From positions 202,501 to 266,500 of the forward strand of contig NC_090149.1 of NCBI RefSeq assembly GCF_017916325.1: 64,000 bases of DNA. The letters are read 5' to 3'. Within the stretch, counting starts at the first letter, position 1. Every line of letters starts with the position of its first letter. Made by a program: the position numbers and the translations under genes. Shown here one piece after another: positions 53,223 through 63,626 of this stretch. Under the pieces are notes generated by a model. That model did no database searches and was not told where the DNA came from. It saw only the letters and a program-made list of their open reading frames with translations. This stretch comes from Leishmania martiniquensis (Eukaryota; Euglenozoa; Kinetoplastea; Trypanosomatida; Trypanosomatidae).

Positions 53223-54227
53223 TCAATCTCTTTTCCTTTGCCGTACCGCCTTTGTCTCGCGTCGGTTGTCGCCACAGGACGGCCTCGCCAGCACGTAGTT
53301 GTCCCGAAACAGCTTCAAGAAGAGAACAATGTAGGAGAAGTACATGACCGCGCCGAAAGCTAGTGAGGGTGCGTTTGTGTCGCAGCCGCCAGGATGTGTC
53401 CAGTACAGCTGCGCCGTGTACAAGGTGAGCGCCAGCCCAGCGAACATCTGCAGTATCTGCAGAAGGGTCACCATTGGCGCAAATGGCCGCGCCAGCCGAC
53501 GCTGCCCACATGCACACAGGAAGTAGTAGAAGTACATGATAGAGTGCACGAACATGTTCATCACCGCGAAGCCCAGCCCGCTGCTGATGCCGGAGACGTG
53601 CGCATGCCAGCAGAAGAGCATGACGGAGGTGTGATGGTACCAGTGAATGAAGGGGATCGGCTTGTGCTTGAGCAGCAGGAACACGGTGTCCATCAGCTCA
53701 AGGATTTTGCTAAGGTTGAAGGCGAGCATCCAGAAGGCGATGGCGCCCTCTTCGAAGATACTGCGGTTAAGGTAGCACAGAGAGTTGTAGAGGCCCCCAC
53801 GCACGTGGGGGTGATAATCCCACGTGCCCGTCGTGCGATTCTTCTTGGGAGCGAGGCCCGGCAGTTCCCGGTCCGTCGTCGTCAGGACACGAAGCAAAAA
53901 TGGCGCGCAGTAGCAGAAGCCAATGGCGGAGGCCACACTGAAGAACAAGTTCCATGTGGCGACCATGAGGCCCAGCCCCGCCACCGGTTTGCCCCCAAGC
54001 ACGTGCGAGAGCAGGCGCGGTCCGGCATGCACAAGCAACAAATAACCAGCGGCAACCAGGAGCGGGATGTGGGGGGACGCGCACATCCAGAGGTGTGCCT
54101 TGCTACCTTCAAAGTGAGTCGCATGATGGTGCGCCCACAGGAAGGGGCTCGAGAGGCCGGGGAGCGACATCTTCAGCGATGCGGCAGCCACGGTACTGCC
54201 TGGCGTAACAGACGCGACGGCGCTCAT
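53223..54227 (-). CDS. E9: fatty acid elongase, HWYHH class, divergent
   Basis: A 334-residue protein from the first ATG (54227). An in-frame Met at 54170 (MSLPGLSSPFLW) would give 315 residues and brings the family element HFEGSKAHLWM closer to its usual position. Motifs: K174-x2-E177-x2-DT (180-181), HWYHH (195-199), N224 with H228 and MYFYYF (231-236), and TLLQILQ (254-260). The loop before the third helix (about 120-150, LAPKKNRTTGTWDYHPHVRG) is longer than in E6-E8. It ends RQRKRD, a basic tail without the exact KKxx spacing. It shares no long identical DNA block with E6-E8 or E10, so it seems to have stayed outside the conversion exchange. It is an ER elongase, substrate unknown. Confidence 0.91.
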   Translation of the reverse strand: MSAVASVTPGSTVAAASLKMSLPGLSSPFLWAHHHATHFEGSKAHLWMCASPHIPLLVAAGYLLLVHAGPRLLSHVLGGKPVAGLGLMVATWNLFFSVASAIGFCYCAPFLLRVLTTTDRELPGLAPKKNRTTGTWDYHPHVRGGLYNSLCYLNRSIFEEGAIAFWMLAFNLSKILELMDTVFLLLKHKPIPFIHWYHHTSVMLFCWHAHVSGISSGLGFAVMNMFVHSIMYFYYFLCACGQRRLARPFAPMVTLLQILQMFAGLALTLYTAQLYWTHPGGCDTNAPSLAFGAVMYFSYIVLFLKLFRDNYVLARPSCGDNRRETKAVRQRKRD

Positions 54228-54485
54228 AGTTTTTTTCTTTGCTTCTGCTCGTCCTCGATTATGCTCTCGTGCGATTCGGAATAGGTCAGATCACGACCAT
54301 CACATGCGAGATGAATCTGTGAGCACGAGGAAAGCGGGAGGGAGGAGGGCCCAAATAGAACGAGGCTTGCCAGATCACAGAACGAAAGCCTTACAAGCAG
54401 GGCGAGCCGTCGACAGCGGCTCCGCGGTGCGTTCGATAAGTCCGTCAGGGGTGACGCTGATCTACGATATAGATTCTGGTGGCTA

Positions 54486-54523
54486 ATATATATATATATA
54501 TGTATATCGGTAGATATATATAT
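54486..54523. repeat. Interrupted (TA)n tract
   Basis: Two TA runs broken by TCGGTAG, about 260 bp upstream of the E9 start region. Confidence 0.8.
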
Positions 54524-55755
54524 GTGCTTGTGTAACCCCCTTGGGATCTTGATGCCCTTCCCGCGCTGATACCGTTGCCGCTGCGCCTGACCTCTTCAGC
54601 GGAGGCGCACAAAAGCGATGAGCGATGCGCACGTTGTATGAGAAGTATCTCCCTCTCTCTCCTCTTTTCTTTGGACGAGTGTGTGTGTGCGTGTCTGTGT
54701 GCTTGCGAGTGGGGACGACCGACGAGCAGGCATGGGCAGAGAAGGGGGTTGAAAACGGTGAGGCAACACACAGAGGTGCCCTCGTGTGCAAGATGAGCCA
54801 CAAGACCACAGCTAGGCCGCGCGCCGAATACTCCGTTCCTCATGCACTCCCCCGAGAGGCCTTGGTCACCCGGCAGCGATCTCGGGCGTCGTCTAGAGAG
54901 ATGCTCGCGTCAGCATCATTCTAAACGACTTGAGCGGCGGAGAACGTGTACGAGGGCACGGGGCCGGGAGGGCAGGGCGGAGGGGGGAGGGGAAGACAGA
55001 AAGGGGAAGGGCGCGTGAGCGACGCATCCCTTGAGGAGGGCATCCCTCTGGGCCCCAGCAACACGTCGTTGGCTTTCTGTTCCCTTTCCTCCCTCGTTAA
55101 GCGCACCACCGAGGCGGTGGAGCTTTCATGAGAGCGAGGCGAACGCAAGGGGAGGAAGGGCGGGAGAGTAAGCAGGCGATCCAAAAGGCAAGCGATGATG
55201 TGAGGGCAAAAAGGGGCGCCGAGGCACTCGCAGCAAGAAGGTCGATGGAACACCAGAGCAGCGCTCAGTCGTTTCGTTCCGAATTAGTGACTCCAGCGAA
55301 GAAGACGTCTGAAACAAAAAAAAATGAGTCTCGAATTACCACACGCACCGTGAAGCCCAAAACACGGCACACAGAGAAATGAGAGGGTACGGCGTAGGGA
55401 GGGGGAGAGGGAGACGCACACACACACACACATGCTCTTTATGGCCGCCAGCAAGACCAAAAAATGCGTTCCTTTGCCTCACTCGCAACAGCCGCCTGGT
55501 ACGAAAAAAAAACAGAGAAAGAGAAATGTAGCAGCGAAACAGGCGAAGCGTCACGTACACACACACACGGCGGTGGAAGAGCACTATGCTCCATCACTCA
55601 ACTCCACTACGCTAACACAAACTTCAACACATAAGAGGCAAAATCGCTCACTGAATCCGCCCATCCTTTTTTAAGTCTTTTACACCTTACGTTCCCGCCC
55701 GTATGACGGGCAGCGTGAACGGTGGTGGTGGTGGTGATGGAAGGTACGGAAGGAG

Positions 55756-56110
55756 ACACCTCTCTCAGCGCGCGCGGCATCTCACGGCTCCCATGGCCAC
55801 TCTGCGTGTGGGACGCTCAGCAGCACTCCCCCCTTCCCTCTCTCTAGCCCCTGCCCGTGCCGAGCCACGTGCCCACGGCGTAGGGAGGTCAGAGCAGCTG
55901 CTTGCTTCCGGCGTCGGCGGTCAGGTCCTGAGTGGCGCGGTGCCCGAGCGACCTGCGGCGGACCGGGGAGGGAGGAAGCGGCGCTTAGCGCGTGTGCTGC
56001 GGCAGAGCCGGCACGCTGAAGAGAAGCCCCGGAGCTGCTCTCCTGTCGGTGTGTCGCATTTAGTGCACGTCTCTCTATCTCTATCGCCCGCCTCCGTTGC
56101 CTTTTTTTTT
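55756..56110 (-). repeat. 313-bp element, copy 4, inverted, with extension
   Basis: The reverse complement of copies 2 and 3 over about 355 bp, including the left extension with GATAGAGATAGAGAGACGTG. I see only about two base differences within the element plus a longer homopolymer at its A/T-rich end. It lies in the E10-E9 spacer, 8.3 kb from copy 3, making a large inverted repeat around E8 and E9. Confidence 0.92.
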
Positions 56111-58713
56111 ATTATCACATGGCACTCCCGCCTCCGAGGTGCTTGTGGGGCTCGCTTCCTGTTTTCATTTTCCCCACTTCCACCCCTGACGCTACCGATC
56201 TGAAGATGACGGCTTCCAGCGCTTACGTGCCACTGCCTTGTGTCAGCGTAGGCGAGGAGGAAAGGGGGTGGAGAAGGGGAAATGTGGACCACAGAGAGAG
56301 CGCGGCCGTGCAGCGGAATCCAGCGAGAATCAGCGACCGCTGCAAAGGCCCTCAGCGCACTCCACTGCGCGCACGCAGCCGCCCCCTTCTGAGCGAATTT
56401 CTCTGCCATTCCCAATCTAACGCAAAGAGGCCATCGCCGCACTTCTCTGCAGCGCGAGGCGATTCCATCGGGGAAAAAAGATACGCCTGAAAAAAAGGGT
56501 CAACAAAAAGGGCCGTTAGAGAAAAAAAATGCGTGCACGTGATGTGAAAATAGTCACGAGCGTTGTGTGCGTGTGAGGGGGGTTGGGGGGAAGCGCGCGC
56601 ATGCTGCTGGCGCCCCTGCCGGTCGCAAGCGCCACACAGCACGCATCCCCATGGAGAGGAGCGGATGGCATGACCTATCTACGGCGCTCTTCAGATCTCC
56701 TTCATCCGTCCAGCAGGCCTCTGACCACGACCGCACACTTCACCTTCACCCACAACGACGGAAGTCGCAGCGCCGGGGGGCTTTGCTCGACAACAACGCC
56801 CCCCCCGCTCACACACGCCTACTCTGTGTCGATTGGAAAGCACACACGCAGAGAATTGTGGTGCTCGCAAAATGGGCCCCGGAGACATTTGTGAATCGCC
56901 TCACGTGCTTTGACAGGTATTGGTGAGAGGGGGCTCTGCTTGCACAGTTCGTACGCAGATAGTGCTGCTCACCACGAGTTCACCTGCCGGTGCACTTGCT
57001 TCCTAGCTGGCAGGGGCTTGGCAGGTCGCACAGCGGTGAGGCGCTGACCGCGAACGCGGCTCTCAGGAAAAAAGGTACCGAAAAGAGTGGTGCGATTGCA
57101 GAGGATGCGTGGTTATTCAAAAAAAGGGGGGCTCTTGAAGGCAGAATTCGGCGAGTGAAGAGACGGTGAGGGTAATGGAGGGGGGAGCCACGGCCTTAAA
57201 ACGCAGTCTGTGGGGATCGAAGTCCAAATGTATTGTCTTCGCTGAGAGAGCGCACAGAAAGGGCGACGTAGAGAAGCAGCTCGACGCGCATATAGCGCTG
57301 TCGCATCTTCTTGAAGCGTCTTAGAGGACCAACGATAGAAAACACACGCACGCGCATGCACACAGAAAAAAGATGCGCAGACTAAGGCGAAAAAAAACGA
57401 AGAAGGTGCTCGGTTGCCATACAGACAGAGACACAGCAGCAGCGACAGCAACGTAACAAAGAAATGAAACGAGTCATCGCGTGGGCAGGCTTGCCTCTGC
57501 ACACTTTTGTGTCACGTTTGCTGAGAAAGGGGAGGACGACGGTGTACTTTAGAGAGAAGGGGGTGGGGTGCAGGGCGTCGCGACTTCACTGGCCCCTCCA
57601 TGGTCTGTGCACAAGATGCAGCGATTGGTGGAAAAAAAGTTCGTGTGGGATCATATGTGTGTGTGTGTGTGAGAGAGGGGACGGCCGGGTGGGTCTGGGG
57701 GAGGGAGGGGGGGATGGGATTTTTGGCCCTATGCCGTTCGTACTAATGAGGCGCCAGACACACACACACCTATAGAGGCATACGCGAGGATGGAGCCGAC
57801 CTGTTTTCGATAGCGCGTTTCTTTTTGCCCGTTGCATACTTTACGGGCGCACCGACACGCTTACAGGAGAGGCGGATCTGCATGGGTGCGTGCGTCTGCG
57901 TCTGTGCCCCGGAAACGTAGCGGACGGAGATGAGCAGCCAAGGCGAAGCAAAACATTCACAGGAGGTGACATCACGACGCATGCGCGCTTCAACACGACT
58001 GGTACGCAAAAGACGCAGGAGAAGGAGGGCAGGGGGGTGTGAGGGGAGGGGATGCTACCTGTGAAGGGGCTGTTGCCTGACTCCATGCCCACGTGTGTGC
58101 ACACTACAACTGCTCCTCTCCCTCGCAGTCTTCCTGCCCCCCCTCTCCTCCATCCGCATCAGATTCGCTCATGGGCAATGCCAACACGGCACTCCTGCTA
58201 TGCTATTCCGATTCACATGCGTCACACAGCCCCATTCCTGTCCAAACACGCCCCCTTCGCTCAATTTCTTCGTGCCTTCTTCAAGAGCGTGTGCTCCTCC
58301 TCTGCTCGGCCACCATTAACAGGTCCACTGCCGCTCCTCCCTTCAGTTCCTGGCGACTTCATTTAGCCGTGTGCTCTCCCCCTTCCCTGCCGCTGTCACG
58401 GGCTTGTGCATGGGCAGAAAGAAAGCGAACGCCTCTCTTTCACACCCCCGGGTCGTCTGTGTGTGTGTGTGCCGTCCATGGGATCTGTCCGCGGTGCATT
58501 GAAAAACGAGGTCGGCCAAGTGTTGTACAGTGAGGGACGCCTCTCGTGCAGCAGAGTGCCGTCCTCAGCGAGACATAGGCTACTGAGGGCACCTTTGCAC
58601 CAGCACTCGCGTCTAAACGCTTCTCGTTTAGGACACAGATGCACAGAGACACATGCAGCCCCCCCCACCAGCCGCTTCTTCTGTACAAGCTGCCTTTGTA
58701 AAGGAGTCCTCCC

Positions 58714-59679
58714 TCACTGCTGCTTCTTGGAGTCGTTCTTCATCGCTGCCGTTGCCGGCAGCGGGGCGGCCGTCTTCGCTTTCTTGATGTACCGGCTACG
58801 GAAGAAGTTACTGAAGAGGACAAAGTAGGAGATGTACATTATGAGCGCCAGCTTTGCGTTCGTCGAGGGGCAGTCGCAGCCGCCACCGAATTCGTCCATG
58901 TAGAAGACGTACGCAGCGATGACACTGCCGACCACCATCTGCGAAATCTGGAGGGTGGTGATGAGCGGTGCGAAGGGCCGGACATATTTTCGGTAGCCGC
59001 AAGCGCAGATGAAGTAGTACAGGTACATGACAGAGTGCACGCCGTAGTTCATGCTGGCGAACCAGAGTCCACTGCTTGTCGACGACACCCACGCATGCCA
59101 GCAGTACAACATGACAGTTGTGTGGTGGTACCAGTGCAGGAAGATGACCGGCTTCTTCTGGAAGATGAGGAAGGCGGTGTCGAGCATCTCGGGGATCTTG
59201 CTGAGGACGAAGGCCAGACAGAGGAGCCCTGTGGTACCACGACGGTACATGTCATCTTTGAAGACGCAGAGCGATGTGTCCAGAGAGCCACGGATGCTTA
59301 CCGCATCAACACCTTCTCGAAACTTATCCGGGATAATGATGTTGCGGCGCATCGCCGGAGTCATGTTGAAGACGTAGCGCAGCGAGTTCGGATCCAGCCC
59401 GCTGATCACCGGCGCCGCCGCCACCTCGAACAGCCGCGGCACGCAGTAGTAGGCGCCGATGAAGGAAAATGAAGACAACGCGAAGTTCCACATGATGTTC
59501 AAGGTGCGCAGGTTGTAGGCAGGGCGATTTTTCATGAAGCTATCGCGCACATGAACGAGAACTAGGTACAACACGGCGACGACGATGGGGATATCTATGT
59601 GGTCCTCTAGCCAGCGATCCATGAATGGGAAGTCTACGGCGTCTGCCATGGCCCCCAGGCATTGAGTGAGAGGGCCCAT
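58714..59679 (-). CDS. E10: fatty acid elongase, HWYHH class, with luminal insert
   Basis: A 321-residue protein from the ATG at 59679; Met11 (59649, MADAVDFPFMDRW) fits the family N-terminus better and would give 311 residues. Motifs: K161-x2-E164-x2-DT (167-168), HWYHH (182-186), NYGVHSVMYLYYF (211-223) and TTLQISQ (241-247). Between the second and third helices it has about 40 residues (87-128, including NMTPAMRRNIIIPDKFREG) not found in E6-E8. The block from HSVMYLYYF through QISQMVVG is identical to E6, E7 and E8 in protein and almost so in DNA, although flanking parts are much more diverged. It ends DSKKQQ with lysines at -4 and -3. It is an ER acyl-CoA elongase. Confidence 0.92.
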   Translation of the reverse strand: MGPLTQCLGAMADAVDFPFMDRWLEDHIDIPIVVAVLYLVLVHVRDSFMKNRPAYNLRTLNIMWNFALSSFSFIGAYYCVPRLFEVAAAPVISGLDPNSLRYVFNMTPAMRRNIIIPDKFREGVDAVSIRGSLDTSLCVFKDDMYRRGTTGLLCLAFVLSKIPEMLDTAFLIFQKKPVIFLHWYHHTTVMLYCWHAWVSSTSSGLWFASMNYGVHSVMYLYYFICACGYRKYVRPFAPLITTLQISQMVVGSVIAAYVFYMDEFGGGCDCPSTNAKLALIMYISYFVLFSNFFRSRYIKKAKTAAPLPATAAMKNDSKKQQ

Positions 59680-62480
59680 GTTTCTGCGTCACGAGCGATT
59701 CTGCGCGCGCGCGTGTGTGTGTGTGTGTGGTCCGTTTGGGAAGAGGGCGATATGACGCGGGGGAATGCGTAGAGAAAGCGTTCACGGAGAATGGACTACG
59801 GAGAGGAGAGAGGGCGCGATGACAGAGATGAAGAACAGCGGTGACGGATAGGAATACACACACATATATATATATGAGAAAATGTGTGAGTGTGTGTGGG
59901 GGAAGGAGTGCCTGCGAATAAGTCTGTGTGTATGTGCGTGTGATGTGAATCAGCGAAGACCGAAAAAAAGGGAAGGCGGAGGGGAATGCAAAGGGCTGAG
60001 CAGTGCGTACGCGGCACAGACACAATCACGAGGAGAGCACGTGTGTGGGAGAGGTATGGATACAGAGGAAAGGGGTGCAGGGCAAGGGAGGCTCAACGGG
60101 CCCGATCGGCACGACGAGAGAACAGAGGGTGTCCACAGATGCATGTGTGCTTGCGCACAACAGGTGTCCACGAAAAAAAAAGCTGCCTCAACGCTCAGGG
60201 ATTCGCCTATATATATATATATATGCATATATTCACACACACATACATACATACATACACATATTTGTATGTATGTGTTGAGTACCAGAGGGCAGCGCAG
60301 GCGACGGGCGTACACACACACAAAGAAGGACGCGATTCGCTATACAGCGTGAGTGCGGAGATACGGAGGCATTCACACAGGGCCGAAGTTGCAGCCCATG
60401 TCTGCCGTCAAGACATGAGGCAGGCGAGAGAGAGAGGGAGGGTGTAAGGGTATACGATGAACGATGGAGGGATGCGTTGATGTGGAGAGAGGCGAAAGAG
60501 GGGCGGGGGTGGGAGTGGGGGACTTGAGGCCAAAGAACATGCACAGTTTGTGCCGCGCAAGCGATGACGAGGATGTCCATGACCCAGACGCTCCTCTCTG
60601 TACCTCTTCTCCTTCCCTCGGGCGCGGGTTGGCGTGGACGCGCACAGAGGTGCAAGCCCGACGAGACCACAGACAGACAGGCAAAGAGGAGCACCCATGG
60701 GCTTCCCCGTGACGAACCTTTTCAAGGCTACGCACATGAGCTGTTTTGCACGCCATTACACATTGAAGAGGAGGCGTGTGTGTGTGTGGGGAGGGGGAGG
60801 GGAGGGGGTTCGACCGAGAGAGAGAGAGCAAAAAAAAGAAGGGTCGCGCGTGCTGCCTGTTGGCGATGCCCCTCCCTCCCTCCCATTTCAGTACAGTGAA
60901 GTAGGGCAGACGTCTCATTGCTGCAGCCAGCAACAAGGAAAAAGCGACAGAGGGAGGCGCGAGGCGTCCCAGCGTGACTCAATGGCGCGGCGAAGCCCGA
61001 AAGGGGAGGGATGGAGAAGGACAATGAAGTGAGCACATATCACCGCCTTCACGCAGATGGACGTCGGCCACAGAAGCGAATACATCGATGACAAAGCCAA
61101 ACAAGCGCCAGAAAAATAAGAAGGACGCCAATATGAAACCAATAGAAGACAGCGCCAGAAGCTCAAAAGGACATGTGCAGGCTGCGTGTGTGTGTGTGTG
61201 TGAGGAAAGGGAGGAGGGGGAAAGGCGCATCGACGGCATTCATGAGGGCGTGAGTTGAAGGCGAACGAGGAAAAAGAAAAAAAGGTGGGGAAAGAGGCGT
61301 AGAGCAAAGATTCACCGGCAGGGGGAAGTCGACGTGTTCAGATCACATGCAGAGGATGGGAAGCAACGGTAAAAGGAATCCATTCGCTGGCGTGTGGCCG
61401 CTTTCAGAGAGTGCTACAGAGGTGCACATATTCGTGAGTGCTCGTGCCAACACGCTGATGCGCATCGGCTGTGCTTCCGCTGCACAGAGCCGCCCATGTT
61501 GAGCAGCAAAGGAACAAGTAAGTGGTACAGCGAGTTGCAGCAACGCGAGGACGGGGGGGGAAGGGAGCGGGTAGCATGCCCCCGTTCCAAGGTCGCATAC
61601 AAGCATCAAAGAGGAGCAGGTATGGGCACAGGCGCCGGCGACCATCATGGGAAAGCAAAGGAGCGCAGGAAGCAGAGCCTTGCTATTGCCAAGAAGGTCA
61701 GCCGGTGCCGCCTGTCTCTTTCAGTGCGTGGGGCGGCACAACTCAGTGATGAGCAGGTAACCGCCAAAACACCTCACCACTCCCACCACAACCACCCATG
61801 GGCGCACTTGAGAGAGACACCTTCGCGCTCTTCCACGGCGAGCGTGATGGCGTGGATTCACTGAGCTGACCAAACAAAGAGCCCCGCTCCACGAAAACTA
61901 TGGGGGGAGAGGAAAGTGTGCACATGAAGAAAAAATAGTCTCACGAGCAACAACGAAAAAGAAATGCCGTCAAGTCTGCCGGGATCTCTGCTGCCGCCGA
62001 AACACCCCTGACACCCCCTCCACACACACACACACAATCGCCGCATACGCCGGCATGCAGAACCGAATTAAAGCGCACCTCCAACGAAGAGCTATGGAGA
62101 GACGTCAGCGACCACAGAACAGACGCGCACAGAGAGAGTGTGAGGAGAGTGGCAGTGGTGGCGGTGGCGGTGGTGGTGATGGGGGCGGGGCGGGGAAGAA
62201 ATCGAGCGAGCCCAACGAGATCAAGTTCGCAAAGAATAGAACTGGAAGACACACACAAATATTCGGTGCCGTGCGCGTGCGTGTGCGGCGAGCGCCAGGC
62301 AGCAGAGGCCGCAGGCAGGGACCAGCGAGAGAGAGGGAGAAAGAGAGAGAGCGGCGCCCAAGTCGGGGTGCCCACACCGGTGAGCGCCGACGTCACACGC
62401 TCTTGTAGTGGTGTGCGTGCACACGCGTGCTCTGGGCCGGTCGCGCCCCCTCCCCCAGCTGCTCGGTGCTCTCGATTGCG
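59680..62480. other. Intergenic spacer E11-E10
   Basis: A 2.8-kb spacer with (TG)n at 59711-59729, (TA)n at 59864-59874 and 60208-60232, a (CATA)n stretch at 60240-60258, a G/A-rich block at 60788-60835, and (GGT/GGC)n at 62156-62180. No credible gene on either strand. Confidence 0.5.
60208..60232. repeat. (TA)n tract followed by (CATA)n
   Basis: An alternating T/A run interrupted by GC, leading into CATA repeats at 60240-60258. Confidence 0.85.
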
Positions 62481-63626
62481 TTAGGCTCCCTTCTTGGCGG
62501 CCGCCGCTCGCTTGACTTCCTCAGCGGTGCGCACGCGCACCAGGCTGTGCTCGTGCACGCGCTTGTCCAGGTACAGCTCCTTGAACAACACCGCGAACAG
62601 CACGCAGTAGCTGCCGTACATGAGCATGCCCATGCGCATGTTTGTCGGGTCGCTGTCGCAGCCCCAGAAGTGGTCAGACATGTCGTACGGCGGCACCCGC
62701 GACGCCATCGCGCCGGTCGTCACGACGCTCTTCGCGTGGTAGTAAACGTAGTAGGCGTTGCTGAGCACCACGTCGAAGCACTTGAAGAAGAGCGTGTTGC
62801 TGTACTCAGGGCCCAGCCAGTACTGGAGGTACGTGTACACGGTGATGTACATTCCAATGAACATCTGCAGCACCTGCAGCAGCGTGATGACCGGCGCGAA
62901 GGGGCGGATCGACTTGCGTAGCCCCATCATGACGAGGAAGTAGTAGAAGTACATGATGGAGTGCACGAAGTAGTTCATCGCGCAGAAGAAGATGCCGCTC
63001 GGCATTGGCATGTACGACGACAGCCACACGTACAAAGCAGTGACGATGTGGTGGTACCAGTGCAGGAAGGAGACAGGCTTGCGCTGCAGCACCAGGAAGA
63101 GGGTGTCGAGCAGCTCGGGTGTCTTCAGATAGGCAAACATCGCAATGGCAAACGTGCCGGGGCCATCGTAGAATAGGGCGGCATCGTGCCTCTGAATGTC
63201 AGCCGGCGTGCGCTCCCACTTGAAGACGACGCCGCGCTTCGAGAGCTGCTGCCGGCGCGCGTAAACAAGGGCTGCACGACGCGAGACAAAGTTGTCGTCA
63301 CGACCGTCTGCGCCAGGAAGCTCGCACAAGGCGTTGTGGGGAGTGCGCATGCGCAGCAGGTACGGAATGTGCGCGGCGACGTGGAAGGTGCCGTAGACGG
63401 AGACGACGGAAAGAAGCAGATTCCACGCGGCCACGAGGTAGCGGATAGGCAGCCGAATGCTGTGCCGCTCGACGTAGTCCGGCAGGTAGAAGACTACGAG
63501 AAGAAAGAGAAGCGTCGCATACACCGGGTAGTCGGGGTACCGGTCGAGGAAGTCGCGGCCGTGCTCCGACTTGAAGTTGTTGGCGTAGTAGTTCGCCGAC
63601 TCCCACAAGCCGCGAAGTGCCCCCAT
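62481..63626 (-). CDS. E11: fatty acid elongase, HWYHH class, largest member
   Basis: A 381-residue protein started at the ATG at 63626 (MGALRGLWES); the frame continues 32 codons upstream without family features. Motifs: K168-x2-E171-x2-DT (174-175), HWYHH (189-193), N218 with H222 and MYFYYF (225-230), and TLLQVLQ (248-254). It has two large insertions relative to the others: a charged loop of about 45 residues (103-148, with SKRGVVFKWERTPADIQ) before the third helix, and a loop of about 60 residues (265-330) before the last helix. The C-terminus AAAAKKGA has lysines at -4 and -3. It is the first elongase transcribed in the window and the most distinct of the HWYHH class. The insertions may alter substrate access or partner binding, but its substrate is unknown. 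Confidence 0.91.
   Translation of the reverse strand: MGALRGLWESANYYANNFKSEHGRDFLDRYPDYPVYATLLFLLVVFYLPDYVERHSIRLPIRYLVAAWNLLLSVVSVYGTFHVAAHIPYLLRMRTPHNALCELPGADGRDDNFVSRRAALVYARRQQLSKRGVVFKWERTPADIQRHDAALFYDGPGTFAIAMFAYLKTPELLDTLFLVLQRKPVSFLHWYHHIVTALYVWLSSYMPMPSGIFFCAMNYFVHSIMYFYYFLVMMGLRKSIRPFAPVITLLQVLQMFIGMYITVYTYLQYWLGPEYSNTLFFKCFDVVLSNAYYVYYHAKSVVTTGAMASRVPPYDMSDHFWGCDSDPTNMRMGMLMYGSYCVLFAVLFKELYLDKRVHEHSLVRVRTAEEVKRAAAAKKGA

Larger units (their letters stand above)
54228..58713. other. Long intergenic spacer E10-E9
   Basis: A 4.5-kb spacer. It contains an interrupted (TA)n at 54486-54523, the inverted copy of the 313-bp element (55756-56110), (CA)n at 55417-55432, and G-runs at 57695-57715. 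Short frames are unsupported. No elongase relic was noticed. Confidence 0.5.
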
